Below, piece after piece: positions 36,349-47,621 of a stretch of 64,000 nucleotides of DNA. Each line of letters begins with the position of its first letter. The first letter of the stretch is position 1. A program made the translations under genes and the position numbers. Source of the DNA: Carnegiea gigantea. Lineage: Eukaryota > Streptophyta > Magnoliopsida > Caryophyllales > Cactaceae. Where the stretch lies: positions 228,100 through 292,099 of the forward strand of contig JAKOGI010001175.1 in NCBI GenBank assembly GCA_029747015.1, in the 5' to 3' direction. The notes under the pieces were generated by a model, which did no database searches, was not told where the DNA came from, and saw nothing but the letters and a program-made list of their open reading frames with translations.

Positions 36349-36912
36349 TCAATAAAAAAAACTTGACAACCGTTCGTACCAAGCTCTAGGAGCTTGTTTT
36401 AGGCCATAAAGAGCTTTGTCAAGTTTGAAAACATGGTTAGGAAATTCACTGTTTTCAAAACCAGGGGGTTGTTTGACATACACCTCTTCTTTAAGGTATC
36501 CGTTGAGGAATGCACTTTTCACGTCCATTTGATATAGCTTGATTTCCATATGAGCTGCAAAGGCTATTAAGATTCGAATAGCCTCAATTCTAGCAACTGG
36601 TGCAAAGGTTTCTTCATAATCGATCCCTTCTTCTTGATTGTATCCTTGTACAACCAGCCGTGCCTTGTTCCTAGTGACTGTTCCTGACTCATCCAGTTTG
36701 TTTCGGAACACCCACTTGGTTCCAATGATTGTTCTCTCTGCAGGTTTAGGTACAAGGTGCCATACTTTGTTTCTTTCAAATTGATGGAGCTCTTCTTGCA
36801 TTGCCGTGACCCAATCTGAATCTGCAAGAGCTTCATTCACACTCTTTGGCTCAATATCAGACAGAAAAGCATAGAAAGCACAGAAATTCTTAAGCTTAGA
36901 CCTAGTTTGCAC
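36349..36912 (-). pseudogene. Element B RT N-terminal half
   Basis: [80 protein letters not shown], then motif [13 protein letters not shown] with catalytic Asp and [17 protein letters not shown]. Separated from the integrase ORF by a stop at about 36967 and from the YVDD half by an A-run slip near 36352. Confidence 0.85.
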
Positions 36913-36966
36913 TCCACTGTTAATATCAGACAGAATTTGATCAAGGGGGTGCGAACTATGGTACTT

Positions 36967-38637
36967 CTATGGTCGTGGAGTAAGAGGATCCACAGACCCA
37001 TGCTCTACTTTAGTCGTAATATCAAGCTTACGATCATCTCCTGAGCCTGTTTCTGCACCTGTTTGTAAGCCTGTTCCTGAAGAACATGGTCCCGAATAGG
37101 GTTCAACGGTGTTTCCCCCTGTTTGGTGTTCACCTTGCCTGCTGTTCTGAGGAACACCTTCAGGAGTTGTTTTCTCCATGGTGTTCTTACCTCGTTTATC
37201 TTGGAGCAACACTTCTTTTCGAACAAGACCTAATTCAAGTTCATCTTCCTGTGCATCATTCTCACTCAACAAGTTAGATTCATTAAAAAGCACATGCACA
37301 CTTTCCTCAACACACAAGGTCCTTTTGTTAAAGACTTTGTATGCCTTGCTGTGAGAAGAATAGCCAAGAAATATTACCTCATCACTCCTAGGGTCAAACT
37401 TTCCTAACGCATCCTTCCCATTATTATGCACAAAACACCTACAACCAAATGTTCTTAGGTGCGTAATATTGGGTTTTCTGCCCTTGAAAAGTTCATAAGG
37501 AGTTTTGTTTAAAATGGGTCTGATCATGTATCTATTTATAATGTAACATGAGGTGTTCAATGCTTCTGCCCAGAAATACCTAGGAAGACCACTAGCAATA
37601 AGCATTGTTCTGGTCATGTCTTCCAGGGTGCGATTTTTGCGCTCAACCACCCCATTTTGTTGGGGTGTTCTTGGAGCTGAGAAGTTATGATCAACACCTT
37701 GTTCATTACAATAGTTGATAAAACTTGCATTTTCAAACTCAGCTCCATGATCAGATCTCAAGCTAATTAAGGAGTGTCCTACTCTCTTTTCAACCTTTTT
37801 GAGAAAGGCAATAAAATTCTCAAAGGTTTCATCTTTGGATGCCAAAAACAAGGTCCAAGTAAATCGAGAGTAATCATCCACTACAACAAGCACATACTTT
37901 TTCCCACCTCTACTAGTTATCCTCATGGGACCACACAAATCAATGTGTAATAATTCTAGAGGTTGGGTAGTGCTTACACATTTTTTCGATTTAAAAGAAG
38001 ATCTGACTTGTTTGCCTTTTGCACAAGCTTCACATACCTTGTCATCATTAAATTTGATGGAAGGTAGTCCAATAACTAGGTCTTTTGAAACAAGTTTGTT
38101 TAAAAGAGTAAGGCTTGCATGACCTAGTCTCTTGTGCCAGAGCATTATGTCATCATTCACAGCACTCAAACAAGTCAGGTTGTTTTGGGGAAGAGTGGAA
38201 ATACATACTTTGTAAACATTTTTGTGTCGCTTCCCCCTTAATACGACATCTCCTGTGTTGACATTGACAACCAAGCAATGTGTTCGTGAGAACACCACTA
38301 GGTTGTTCTTGTCACACAGTTGGGACACACTTAGTAAATTATGCTTTAAACCATCAACTAAGTGCACATTATCAATTGAGTGGGAGAGAGTTTTACCAAT
38401 GCTACCTACACCGACAATTGTCCCAGACTTGCCGTTGCCAAAAGCCACGCTCCCACCGGTTGAAGCTGTAAGTGAGAGAAAGTTTGATTTTTCTCCAGTC
38501 ATATGCCGCGAACACCCACTATCAACATACCACAGCTGCCTGTTTTCAAGGTTGTTTTCTGATCTGTTTGACAGGGTATTTCTTACCCTGTTTGCTGGGT
38601 TATTTGTGGGGCTGTTCTCTCTCACTACAGCCTGCAA
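36967..38637 (-). CDS. Element B protease-integrase open frame, 556 codons
   Basis: An uninterrupted segment. Asn-rich linker at residues 7-35; protease DSG at 39-41; GAG-pre-integrase zinc ligands H168, H173, C202 and C205; integrase catalytic D233, D296 and E332 (35 residues between the last two); copia integrase C-terminal tail to about 460; then a low-complexity linker to RT. It continues the gag frame across a single TGA (38644-38646). It has no obvious own start codon, so it would be made as part of a Gag-Pol product. It is the best-preserved PR-INT in the window. Confidence 0.85.
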   Translation of the reverse strand: MQAVVRENSPTNNPANRVRNTLSNRSENNLENRQLWYVDSGCSRHMTGEKSNFLSLTASTGGSVAFGNGKSGTIVGVGSIGKTLSHSIDNVHLVDGLKHNLLSVSQLCDKNNLVVFSRTHCLVVNVNTGDVVLRGKRHKNVYKVCISTLPQNNLTCLSAVNDDIMLWHKRLGHASLTLLNKLVSKDLVIGLPSIKFNDDKVCEACAKGKQVRSSFKSKKCVSTTQPLELLHIDLCGPMRITSRGGKKYVLVVVDDYSRFTWTLFLASKDETFENFIAFLKKVEKRVGHSLISLRSDHGAEFENASFINYCNEQGVDHNFSAPRTPQQNGVVERKNRTLEDMTRTMLIASGLPRYFWAEALNTSCYIINRYMIRPILNKTPYELFKGRKPNITHLRTFGCRCFVHNNGKDALGKFDPRSDEVIFLGYSSHSKAYKVFNKRTLCVEESVHVLFNESNLLSENDAQEDELELGLVRKEVLLQDKRGKNTMEKTTPEGVPQNSRQGEHQTGGNTVEPYSGPCSSGTGLQTGAETGSGDDRKLDITTKVEHGSVDPLTPRP

Positions 38638-38737
38638 AACAAATCACAGGTTAGTTTTGGGAACCCAGATCCACTTGGGTCCCATTCTTTTAGACAAGTA
38701 AAGCTCATCTTTTCTAATCCAGATTTGTTTCACATAC
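38632..38737 (-). promoter_or_regulatory. Splice-like signals at the gag/pol junction of element B
   Basis: Minus strand: donor-like AAAG|GTATGT at 38738/38737, branch-like CTAAC about 19 bases before the end, pyrimidine run, and acceptor-like TTTGTTTTGCAG|G at 38632/38631. The 106-nt span contains the gag stop. Removing it would shift the frame and end translation within a few codons, giving a gag-only product. Element A has the same signals (11127-11022, also 106 nt); element D keeps the acceptor but not the donor; element C has the acceptor AG mutated. Confidence 0.4.
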
Positions 38738-40378
38738 CTTTCATTTTTTTCAATGACATACCTTCTCAGAGGACATGAATATCGATAGTGACCAGTTTTA
38801 CCACAATGAAAGCAAACAATGTTTTCAGGTAATCCCACATACTTTCTATGAATTGGGTAAACTGTTTGTTTAGGCTTATATCCAAGTCCCTTTTTGTTTC
38901 GACTGTGGTGAGTGTTTAACCAATCAAGGGCTTGTGAGGACTTGTTCCAGCACGTGGTTGTGATAAGCTTGGTTTCCAGTTTTTCTATATTAGCATGCAA
39001 ACCCTTGTTCTCCCTGAGCAAGGACTCAACCATTCCTTCCACCTCAAAGAGTTTTTCCTCCATTCGAGAATAATCTCCTTCTTTTATAAAGAGGTTTTCT
39101 TTGAGCGTATTAATATTTTCATGTAAGCCCAGTTTTTCATTTTTAAGGATCTCATTTTCTAGTTCTAGGTCTCGGACATCTCGTTTCAATTCAGCACAAG
39201 TATCCATCAAGGTATACAAAAGTTCTTCGAGAGTTGCTTTATTGAGACCACGTACCTTGTTCTTGAGATCAGTAAGACTGTTTGTTGATTCATCATCTAA
39301 ATCCGTGTCACTTTGTGCCATGAGAGCTACAGCACCTTCATAAGTTTCAGACTCACCTTCATCCTCAGAGGAATCTCCCCAGGCAGCAAGCATAGCCTTC
39401 GAGAATCGTCTCCCAGAACTGCTTGCAGCTTGTTTTCTACCTTGTTTCCTGTGGTGTTCTTGCTCTTGCTCTTCTCGAAGTAGTGGACAGTTCTTCACAA
39501 TGTGATCTGGTTTGCCACACTTGAAACACCCTGTGAACTGTTCTCGGGGGGTGTTTCTGGACTTACTGAAGTCTTTTCTTTTGCTGTTTTCTTTGACCTT
39601 TTTGAAGAATTTCTTGAACTTTCTTGTCATTAAGGCCATCTCTTCATCCTCAAGGTCAGAGTCATCATCCTCTTGTGCTTTCAAGGCAAGCCCACGATCC
39701 TTCTTCTGCTCCTCTTTTTGTTGTGAGTTCTTTCTGAGTTCATAGGTTTGAAGATTGCCAATCAACTCGTCGAGGGTGATCTTGTTCATGTCTTTAGCTT
39801 CTTGGATGGCTGTCACCTTCGCTTCCCAAGACCGAGGCAAAATCCTTAGAATCTTCCTCACCAGCTCTTCTGTGGTGAAGGATTTTCCCAGGGATTTTAG
39901 CTCGTTTGTTATGTGGGTGAAGCGTGTGTACATATCCATCACGTTCTCACGATCACCCATATCAAACAACTCATATTGCCTCATAAGTAGCTCAATACGT
40001 GATTGTTTGACTTGACTTGTTCCTTCATGAGCTACTTGGAGGGCATTTCATATCTCCTGAGCTGACTCACACTCCGAGATACGTGTATATTCATCTGGAC
40101 CTAGTCCAAAATATAATAGCTTTTTGGCCTTGGCATTCTTTTCCATTTTCTTATAGTCTTCACCATCAAACTCTATAGGGTTCCTTGGGAACCTTCTTAC
40201 CATCTTCAAGCACCTTGGTGGGAATAAGGGGCCCGTTCTTGATGAGCATCCATAATTCATAATCTTCTGCCTAAATATAGTTCTCCATCCTATTCTTCCA
40301 CCAACTATAATGTTGGCCGTTGAAATAGGGTGGATGAGTAATGGATTGCCCTTCAAGGATTCCTTGTGGTGTACTCAT
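38644..40378 (-). pseudogene. Element B gag, broken near the N-terminus
   Basis: The family start is at 40376-40378. A CAG-to-TAG change at about 40274, a one-base insertion near 40176-40180 and a TGG-to-TGA change near 40047 break the first third; 39984-38647 is open. It holds knuckle 1 (CFKCGKPDHIVKNC), a coiled coil that differs from element A in its middle (ENINTLKENLFIKEGDYS), and an intact second knuckle (CFHCGKTGHYRYSC). It ends with a TGA shared in position with elements A and D. Confidence 0.85.
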
Positions 40379-40420
40379 CTTCAGAATCTCTCAAGGTGTT
40401 AGCCCTTTTGAGAGAACCCG

Positions 40421-40431
40421 CTCTGATACCA
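40421..40431 (-). promoter_or_regulatory. Element B primer-binding site, tRNA-iMet type
   Basis: The minus strand is a perfect TGGTATCAGAG two bases after the LTR. Confidence 0.85.
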
Positions 40432-40433
40432 CT

Positions 40434-41906
40434 TGTTGAATTCCAAGAGTACACAACCACAAGAGGGGGGTGAATTGTGGTGGTCGATTTTCGCCTAATA
40501 ACTGACAAACAACCGTAGCACTTGATTGCAGAGATTGTTTGTAAATCACAAACAACCTTACGCCTTGTTTGTAGCGGTTGTTCTCAATTGATTCAATAGC
40601 GAAATTCAAAGTAATAAATGCGGAAATAAAGCACACACAATTTTTACGTGGAAAACACCTCTAGCCCAACTGAGGTGTGAAAAACCACGACCTACCTCGT
40701 GTAGGATTTAACCACTTCACTAACGGGCTGAAAACGTTACAAAAGCAACACTCCTTGTTACAACTTGTAACCCACGTAACCTTCTTCCCTAAGACAGGTT
40801 ACACCACGTCCAATCTCACCAGATAGGACACATCCAAAGTCCACACAACTGAGGATACACTCACTCACTTTCTATTCTGAGAACAGGGATACAAAACACC
40901 TTACTGGGGTGCTTCTGACTTAAGCAGATGTAAGGTACAACGAAGTCCTATTATGCCAAGAAATTGAAAGCTCAGTTAAGCACAATCTTCTCACGGTTTT
41001 TCTCTTTGAAATTCAACTCTAAGAATCTCTTACTTCTTTGTAAAAACCGGATTGTCAAATGGGAGAGAGAATTTCAATATTTAAACGCACAACCCAACGG
41101 CTATTCTTTTCAAAAGATAGGGAAAATCCTCTATTTTTAGTCGCTTAGAAGATTCACCAAAGATTTCCAACGGCTAAGAGAGGAGAGAAGATTTTCTTAA
41201 AATATCTTGGCCGAGTAATCTAGCTTGAAAAGAATAAAATCTTGATTTATCCCAAATTCAATCAAGACCTAAAAATAAGGGATAAGAATCTTTCAAGAGA
41301 AATCTTTAGCAAAAACGGTTTTGCAATTTTTTTTTTTTCAAATTCAAAACAAATCTTTTTAGATCTGGCAGCCAACCGAAGCAAATTTCCAGATAAGACT
41401 GATGTAGCTGCTGTAGTTTTTGAGAACACCCTAGGCACCCTGTTTGCAGGGTTGTTTGGAAATGGTGTCCCAAAGCAACTTTTCGAAAACCGTTTTCAAG
41501 AAGTGCTAAAAATGATACTTTCAAGATTGGCATATTAACAAGAGTCTAAAAGATAAAAACTAAATTAACCAAGACTCCTTGTAAGAATTAGTTGTCTTGT
41601 CAAGAGTGAATATGCTGCTCCAAAACACCTTGGTCAGCTTGATTCCTTGGGTGATCTTATGTAGCTGAATGTTTCTCAAGACTTAAACCATATGTGTTGT
41701 TTGCTAATCGTGTGTCACTGAAGCTCGGAACCTGTTCCTAAGACTTGTTCTCAACATTTAGCCACCAGGTTAATAAAATATCACAAACAGCGGTGTAGGA
41801 ACAATTGTGTATTAGGCCCTGTTTGGAGAGCTTGTTTGGAACAACATTACTTAGACAAATATGTTACTCTTGGATTTGTTATCATCAAAACTAAATATAA
41901 TCAACA
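40434..41906 (-). repeat. 5' LTR of element B
   Basis: 1473 bp, matching 31244-32712 end to end. Double-hairpin block at 40647-40705. Differences from the 3' LTR are mostly C/T or G/A. Confidence 0.9.
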
Positions 41907-42990
41907 ACTTTGTAGTCTAAAACAAGCCCCTAGAGCTTGGTATGAACGATTACCAAGTTTTTTAATTGATAATGACTTTCAAAGGGGCAAGGTAGATAGT
42001 AACTTGTTTCTCAAATCTAAAGGGGAAAATTTGTTGATTGTATAAGTATATGTCGATGACATTATATTCGGTGCAACCAACAATGATTTATATGATGAAT
42101 TTTCAAAATTGATGAAGAGTGAGTTTGAGATGAGCATAATGGGCGAGCTTAACTTTTTCTTAGGCTTGCAAATTAAACAAACATCAAACGAAACTATGAT
42201 ACATCAATAAAAATATGTCAAGGAATTACTTAAGCGGTTTGGGATGGAATCGGCTAAGCCCATGGACACTCTCATCTCTTCTTCAACCAGGTTAGGGATG
42301 GATGTTGGAAGTCCATCAGTTAATGAGAAATCATATAGGGGCATGATAGGGTCACTTCTATACCTAACCGCTAGTAGACCTGACATTATTTTCAGTGTTG
42401 ATTTGTGTGCCCGTTTTCAGTCAAATCCTAAAGAAATACATTTAAAAGCTGTAAAAAGAATTTTTAGATATTTGAAACACACATCAGATTTAGCCCTATG
42501 GTATCCACCAGGATGCAACTTTGACCTCATTGGGTATGCTGATGTTGATTATGCTGGATTTCTAGTTGACAGAAAAAGCACTTCAGGTACGGCTACTTTT
42601 CTTGGACCCTGTTTGGTCTCTTGGTCCACAAAGAAACAGCACTCAGTTGCCATGTCTATAGCTCAAGGTGAGCATGTAGCGGCTGCTTCTTGTTGTGCTC
42701 AACTGCTGTGGATATGGCAACAACTCAAGGACTTTGGTATTGACGCGTGATGCATTCCCATATTTTATGATAACACAAGTGCAATTAGTATTGCCAAAAA
42801 TCCGTGTCAACATAAAAGGGCTAAGCATATTAACATTTGTCATCACTTTTTAAGAGACAATTTTGAAAAGGGTTTGATTTCAGTGAATTTTTGTGCGACT
42901 AATAACAAATTGCTGATATTTTCACCAAGGCACTGAATAGAAAATAGTTTGAAAAGAATAGGCTTGAATTGGGTTTGATTAAAAAAACTT
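41907..42990 (+). pseudogene. Element C RT C-terminal half and RNase H, continued after element B
   Basis: The first five bases are the ACTTT duplication. RT resumes at [13 protein letters not shown], joining the left part without a frameshift once one duplication is discounted. YVDDIIFGA is intact. A TAA near 42208 interrupts HQ-KYVKELL. RNase H shows YADVDYAGF and KSTSG, but the acidic helix reads AQGEHVAA in place of TAEAEYVAA. A TGA near 42750 and frameshifts end it. Confidence 0.85.
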
Positions 42991-43512
42991 GAAAGTACTT
43001 CATCAACCTCCAATGATTAACTAGTCAAGTTTTAGGCCAAAAATTAATTCAATGGATGTATTTAACTCCCTGTGCTGATATTAGCATATATGTGGAATTT
43101 GACTTGCTGACAGTTGTTGAGGTCTAATGATATTGCCCTTACTGTCCTTTGATACCTGAGATATGGCAATCAGAACAGGCGCTAAGAATAGGGCGGACCA
43201 CTGGTTGTATCATATGTTAATCAAGTTACCATATCCTTACGTGTGTTGGGAATTGGATTTTTTCTTTATTACACCTCCTCTAAAAACTGTAGCTATTCCC
43301 AAGGTGTAATGATTCATTGGCATGCAAATTCCTTCTCTCTCTAAAACTGGCGGCCCAAAAAAAGGGGGAGGATTTTTTTTGATATCTGTGGTCAACTCTT
43401 TTCAAACCACTTTCCATTTCCCTAACCACCTTCCCTCCTTCCCTCAAGAACCCGACCTTCCTCCTCCTACAACCCACTAAACCCTAAACCTCCTCCTCCA
43501 CTGGCTCTTCCA
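42991..43512 (+). promoter_or_regulatory. Spacer and gene-like leader upstream of ORF3 in element C
   Basis: A non-coding spacer after RNase H. Its end is pyrimidine-rich (43400-43512), with telo-box AAACCCTAA at 43479-43487 and CTCCTCCTCCACTGGCTCTTCCA directly before the ORF3 ATG. No clear TATA element seen. Confidence 0.4.
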
Positions 43513-45280
43513 ATGGCACGCACCCATGGCAGCGGCATATCCTCCGGTCGTAAGGCACGTCACCCAAGCTCACTTCAAGCCAAGAAATCAAGAAAAAGGG
43601 AAGGATAATTACTAGACATACTCAAGGCGCCACCAACATCACCGGCGGAGGATACCCCTGTGCCCACTTATGGTATTTCTCCCTTTATCTTTCAATTTCT
43701 GAAAAGTGTTGATTTAAGGCCCGTAGGAATTGAACTTGAGGCTATACCCCCGTTAAGTCGGTTTTGGGATGGGATTTAGTGCTATATGAACCCTATATGA
43801 CCGAGCTAAAATTTCCTGAGAAAAGTAGAGAATTTATGACTGTAAAGGACTGGGTTGAGGGGTCCTATGCATATGAAGACCCTGTTCGTGACCTTAAAGA
43901 AGATGAACCTCCTCTACAGTTCACACGAATCGTGAAAACAACCACCCCTCAAACGACAGGCAAACCGTCCACTCGACACAGAGTCAAGACCACCACAACA
44001 CCCATTATACCTTACACCACTACCCTGCGTTGGCCTCGTACTCGGAGTGTTGGTCCTGCCATCCCACTGGACCTACCCAAGGACAAGCTTGCTAGACATT
44101 TAAAAAAGCCTAAATCCACTCCCAAAACACTGTCCAAATCACCTGTGAAAACAGCCTCCCAAACGTCTTCCCTAACTGTGTCCTCAAAGAAACTTGCCCC
44201 AAAATGGAGTTCTCCAGAACAAGGGTCTGACCTGGGTGAACGAAGTGAGGAACCCTGGACAAAGAAATCAAGAAAATCCATGACCCAGGGGGAAAGGTAT
44301 AGCCATTTCCTGCAGAAAGCCTTGGTGCGAAGAAAGATAGTGAAGGCGCTATACTTCCAAGAACAGGGATTAAGGGTGTTCTTGGACAAATTGAGAGCAC
44401 AGGGTTGGCTGGATATATTTACTAATACTAAGAGGGGCTGCTCAGTACCTGAATTGGCTGAATTCTATGCCATTTGTGTGGTTACTAATGAGATAGTGAC
44501 TAGTTTTGTTCACAGTCGGGAACTTTATTTTGGTGCTGATAATCTGGGAGCCTGGCTTAGGGTACCCTCTAAAGGGTTTGATGTGTATGTAAGGGAGGAT
44601 AAAACTGTGCTGAGAAATGACCAACTGTTGGATCTCACCCGAAAACTAGCCCAATAACCTGATCTAAGTGAACCCCGGTCTGTGAGAAAGGGGGAAATGC
44701 AGCCTTTACATCAGTTGTTATTCTGGTTTGTCATTAAGAATGTGATTCCTCGGGGGCAGGGATGCAATATTGCAGACCCTATGGATATGTGCCTTACTGA
44801 CCTCTTCGATCGAGAAGAGCCAATTAATTTGCCTGCTATCATGATTAATCACATTGGCCGGATTGCCAACACTTCCAGAAGCCATGATATGGGCTATGGC
44901 TTTCTTTTGACTTCAGTGTTTGAGACTCTGAGGATTTCCTTGCAAAAGAGAAGGGGCTTTTAGGTTACCGATGAAATAGGGAGCAATACTTTACTTGGGT
45001 GTGGGTTCCAGATTAAGAAGAGTGATGGAACTATGTTAGAACAAGGACCCAAACACCCTTTGGCTCTAGTCCCCATCCTGTTTCTAGTACGGCAGCGTCT
45101 TCCAGCACTACCACAGTGCGGCTCTTGTCCAGGACCAGCTCCATCTGAAGGAGGAGATTGCTGAAGTGAAGCAAGCACTGACCAAAGAAAAGGCCCTAAA
45201 TGCGCAGCGCCATAAGGATATTCTTTGTACCCTCTCTGCCTTCACGGCTAAACTTGCTCTATCCTTCTCTTCTCCCTGAT
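43513..45280 (+). pseudogene. ORF3 of element C
   Basis: Start ATG 43513-43515 (MARTHGSG) after the telo-box leader. An early stop lies near 43608, then the N-terminal module (PFIFQFLKSVDLRPVGIELE) with a frameshift into GWDLVLYEPYM. The segment 43764-44655 is open: Pro/Thr/Lys-rich middle, KKSRKSMTQGERYSHFLQKALVRRK, then FTNTKRGCSVPELAEFYAICVV and FDVYVREDKTVL. After a stop near 44657, the segment 44682-44960 carries the PF20167-like core (RGQGCNIADPMD, NLPAIMINHIGRIANTSRSHDMGYGFLLTSVFE). The coiled-coil tail ends at TGA 45278-45280. The ORF is diverged from B and D but keeps the same order of parts, showing long retention. Function unknown. Confidence 0.75.
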
Positions 45281-45705
45281 TCATCTCTATTCTTTACCCT
45301 ATTCCCATCAACACTGTTCGCTTTTCTGATTGGTTAATCTTGATTCTGCATGTGATTGACAATGGTTATCTCTGTTTTTAGTTTGGTTTGGTTATGCCAT
45401 GCCATTACTTGCCTTTGTTGTTGTGTGTTGTGCGTAACTAGGATGGCTAATATCCTTATGCACCATATACTTGACTGTATCGCTGTTATTTTCCCTCATT
45501 ACCCGTGGTGGTGGGTGCATCCCCTCTGAATTCATGCATTTGGACTGCTACACCTTTTCGATGATGTCAAAAGGGGGAACATGAGTATAATCATGTTCTG
45601 ATTAAAACTGCCTATTTTAAGCTAACTTCTTATTCTCATTATTCTCTCTTATGTGAATTGGTGGCACTAATATTTTGCCCTTTGCCTTGTCTCAATTTTA
45701 ATAGT
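45281..45705 (+). other. Element C 3' untranslated region with internal polypurine tract
   Basis: No ORF. An internal tract, GATGATGTCAAAAGGGGGAAC, lies at about 45559-45579, some 160 bases before the LTR-proximal tract. Confidence 0.6.
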
Positions 45706-45784
45706 CATTTGGTTTGTCATCATCAAAAAGGGGGAATTTGTTGAACCAATTGTGTGTAAGGTTTTAATGATAACAACTCAAATG
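45706..45784 (+). promoter_or_regulatory. Element C polypurine tract with junction stem-loop
   Basis: The tract AAAAAGGGGGAATT is at 45725-45738. The arms CATTTGGTTTGTCATCATCAAAA (45706-45728) and TTTTAATGATAACAACTCAAATG (45762-45784) pair across the LTR start, with G-T or mismatch positions differing from the other families. Confidence 0.65.
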
Positions 45785-47038
45785 TACCAAGTCAAAATGC
45801 TATTATGCTATGCTTGAGCTATGTGCTAGAATTGTGTGTTGAGATACGTTCTGAACACCCTGCGGAACGGATTGAAGAATTGCATGCTTGAGTTCAGGTT
45901 GCAAACACTTGGAGATCAGTTCAAAGGAGCTTGGAACATCAAAAGTGGAATATGTGCACAACATCAACAAAGTACAGGAGTCTTAGAGTCTTAGTTTAAT
46001 CACTGATGGTATTCATCTAGATTCTTGTTAATATGCCAATTAGAAGAACTTGACTTGACACTCACCTTCAAGGAATTTATTACGCCACTCAGAACACTGC
46101 TTAGAACAGGATGAACAATCAGGTTTGCGGCATTCTGAGGGCAACATATACAACTCGTGTTTTAAGATCTTCAAAGGTTTTTTCCAAATTACAAAATTCC
46201 TACAGTATTTAGGATTGCTTTTCTGATAACTTTGTGTCAAGGAAAGACTTCTTTCCTAAATAACTTTGGGTTTCCTAAAAAGATATTTTCAAAAGATTCT
46301 ATGTTATCTTTTAAGATATTATTTCCTAAAAAGATACTGTTGAGAAATTTAATTCCTATTAGATGCTGAGTATTTTGGGGAGTTATTACAAAAATCAAAT
46401 ACCTTTTTGTGGGTATAAAATCTTTCACCTCTCAACACTATCCTAAATGTTTTTCAAGGCAAAAAATCGAGTTTCTGTGAGCTTATTTTCTGAGTGAAAA
46501 ACCTTCAAAGTGCGTGTTGAATTGAGTTGTTTCTATTGGTATAATAGAGATTGTAATTGTACCTTACATTCAGCTTGGTTAGAAGTATTTAACGTAAGGT
46601 GTTTTTTTCTATTCTTTTCTGTCATCAGTGAAGTTTAGAGTGTGTCCAAGTCTGGAGAGACTTTGGACGTGTTGGGTGACTAGCACTCAGGTGGAGACTA
46701 GTTACGTGTGTATGTAACGAGCGCCTCGGGGTAGACTAAGTTACGTGGGTGGCATAGTCACATGTGTTACAAAGTGTAACGAATTTGGCCCGTGTTAGTG
46801 AAAGTTCTTGTTGAAATCCTACTTGCGTAGGTCATGGTTTTTACACTTCAATTGGGCCAGAAGTGGTTTTCCATGTAAAAATATTATGCGTTCTTTATTT
46901 TCACATTCTGTTTTATTACTGCCTCACAATAAACACCTCTCCAACCAGTTCTGACGAGTGTTCTGAGACAAAACAAAAAAAGTTGGAAAACACAATTTAT
47001 CCCCCCTCTTGTGTCCTTGTGAGCCTTGAATTCTAACA
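45739..47038 (+). repeat. 3' LTR of element C
   Basis: 1300 bp, TGTTGAACCA to TTCTAACA. TATA box GGTATAAAATC near 46411-46422. Double-hairpin block at 46817-46874. It differs from the 5' LTR by many transitions. Confidence 0.85.
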
Positions 47039-47432
47039 ATTTGTATGAGCCACATTTTAAATTAAATTTTACGTAAAATTACGTCCTCTAGTTAGTCACA
47101 CAAGTGAAAGGAATAAACTTCTTTAAAAAATTATAGAAGTACAAATATTTGAACTAAGGGAAGAAATTTGAACGAATAAGCTCACTCAATTGAATATGTT
47201 TCTAAATACAACTCAAGATTAACCAATATATTTGGAATATAGACTAATCTGAAATTAATCCAACCCGATTTATGCTTGACCTCAAATTAACCCAATTTAA
47301 ACCGAGTCCCACCAAATGAAAATCATATTCAATCTAATCGAACCCATAGTAGATCAGGACACTATTGACCCGAAGTAAGGCCTAACCCCTGAACTAAACA
47401 ACCTACTCACCAAGTCTACATAGGTGCCATAT
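47039..47432. other. AT-rich remnant between element C and the split inverted-repeat element
   Basis: No ORF or RNA gene seen. It may be the continuation of the old LTR broken at 25909, but this cannot be shown from the window. Confidence 0.3.
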
Positions 47433-47621
47433 AAGCTTGGAGTTCTTGCTAGAAACTGTAATTAAACTTTTCAAAATATTCAAATATGTCATTTGACTTT
47501 TTTTAAGTAAAAAATGTCATTAAAATTGCTTAAAAAGATAAAATAATACCACTTAACTTTTCAAGATGACTAAAAAATGCCCCTATCATAATGACATTTT
47601 TTAACATTTTAGAATATTTAA
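47433..47621. mobile_element. Left part of an inverted-repeat (MITE-like) element split by element D
   Basis: AAGCTTGGAGTTCTTGCTAGAA...TTAAACTTTTCAAAATATTC (47433-47510) is the imperfect inverse of 58362-58455. Internal repeats of the CACTTAACTTTTCAA type follow. Excluding element D the element is about 280 bp with terminal inverted repeats of about 80-90 bp. Confidence 0.6.

Larger units (their letters stand above)
31244..41906 (-). mobile_element. Copia element B, SIRE-like, 10.66 kb, inserted in RT of element C
   Basis: Perfect 5-bp target duplication ACTTT at 31239-31243 and 41907-41911. LTRs of 1469 and 1473 bp differ at about one or two bases per hundred, mostly transitions. Minus-strand order: LTR, primer site, gag, PR-INT ORF, RT, RNase H, ORF3, two polypurine tracts, LTR. 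It carries the longest PR-INT ORF and a full-length ORF3, broken by a few lesions. It must be younger than element C. Pol and gag are closest to element A; LTRs are distinct. Confidence 0.95.
25910..47038 (+). mobile_element. Copia element C, SIRE-like, plus strand, interrupted by element B
   Basis: LTRs are 25910-27211 and 45739-47038 (TGTTGAACCA...TTCTAACA). The interior is primer site, gag, protease, integrase, RT (split at 31243/41912 by element B), RNase H, ORF3 and two polypurine tracts. LTRs differ at roughly one base in twelve over the first 165 bases, many as transitions, so it is clearly older than A, B and D. Stops, a lost gag start codon and an RT catalytic change show it was dead or died early. 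It is the only SIRE-like element on the plus strand. Confidence 0.9.
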
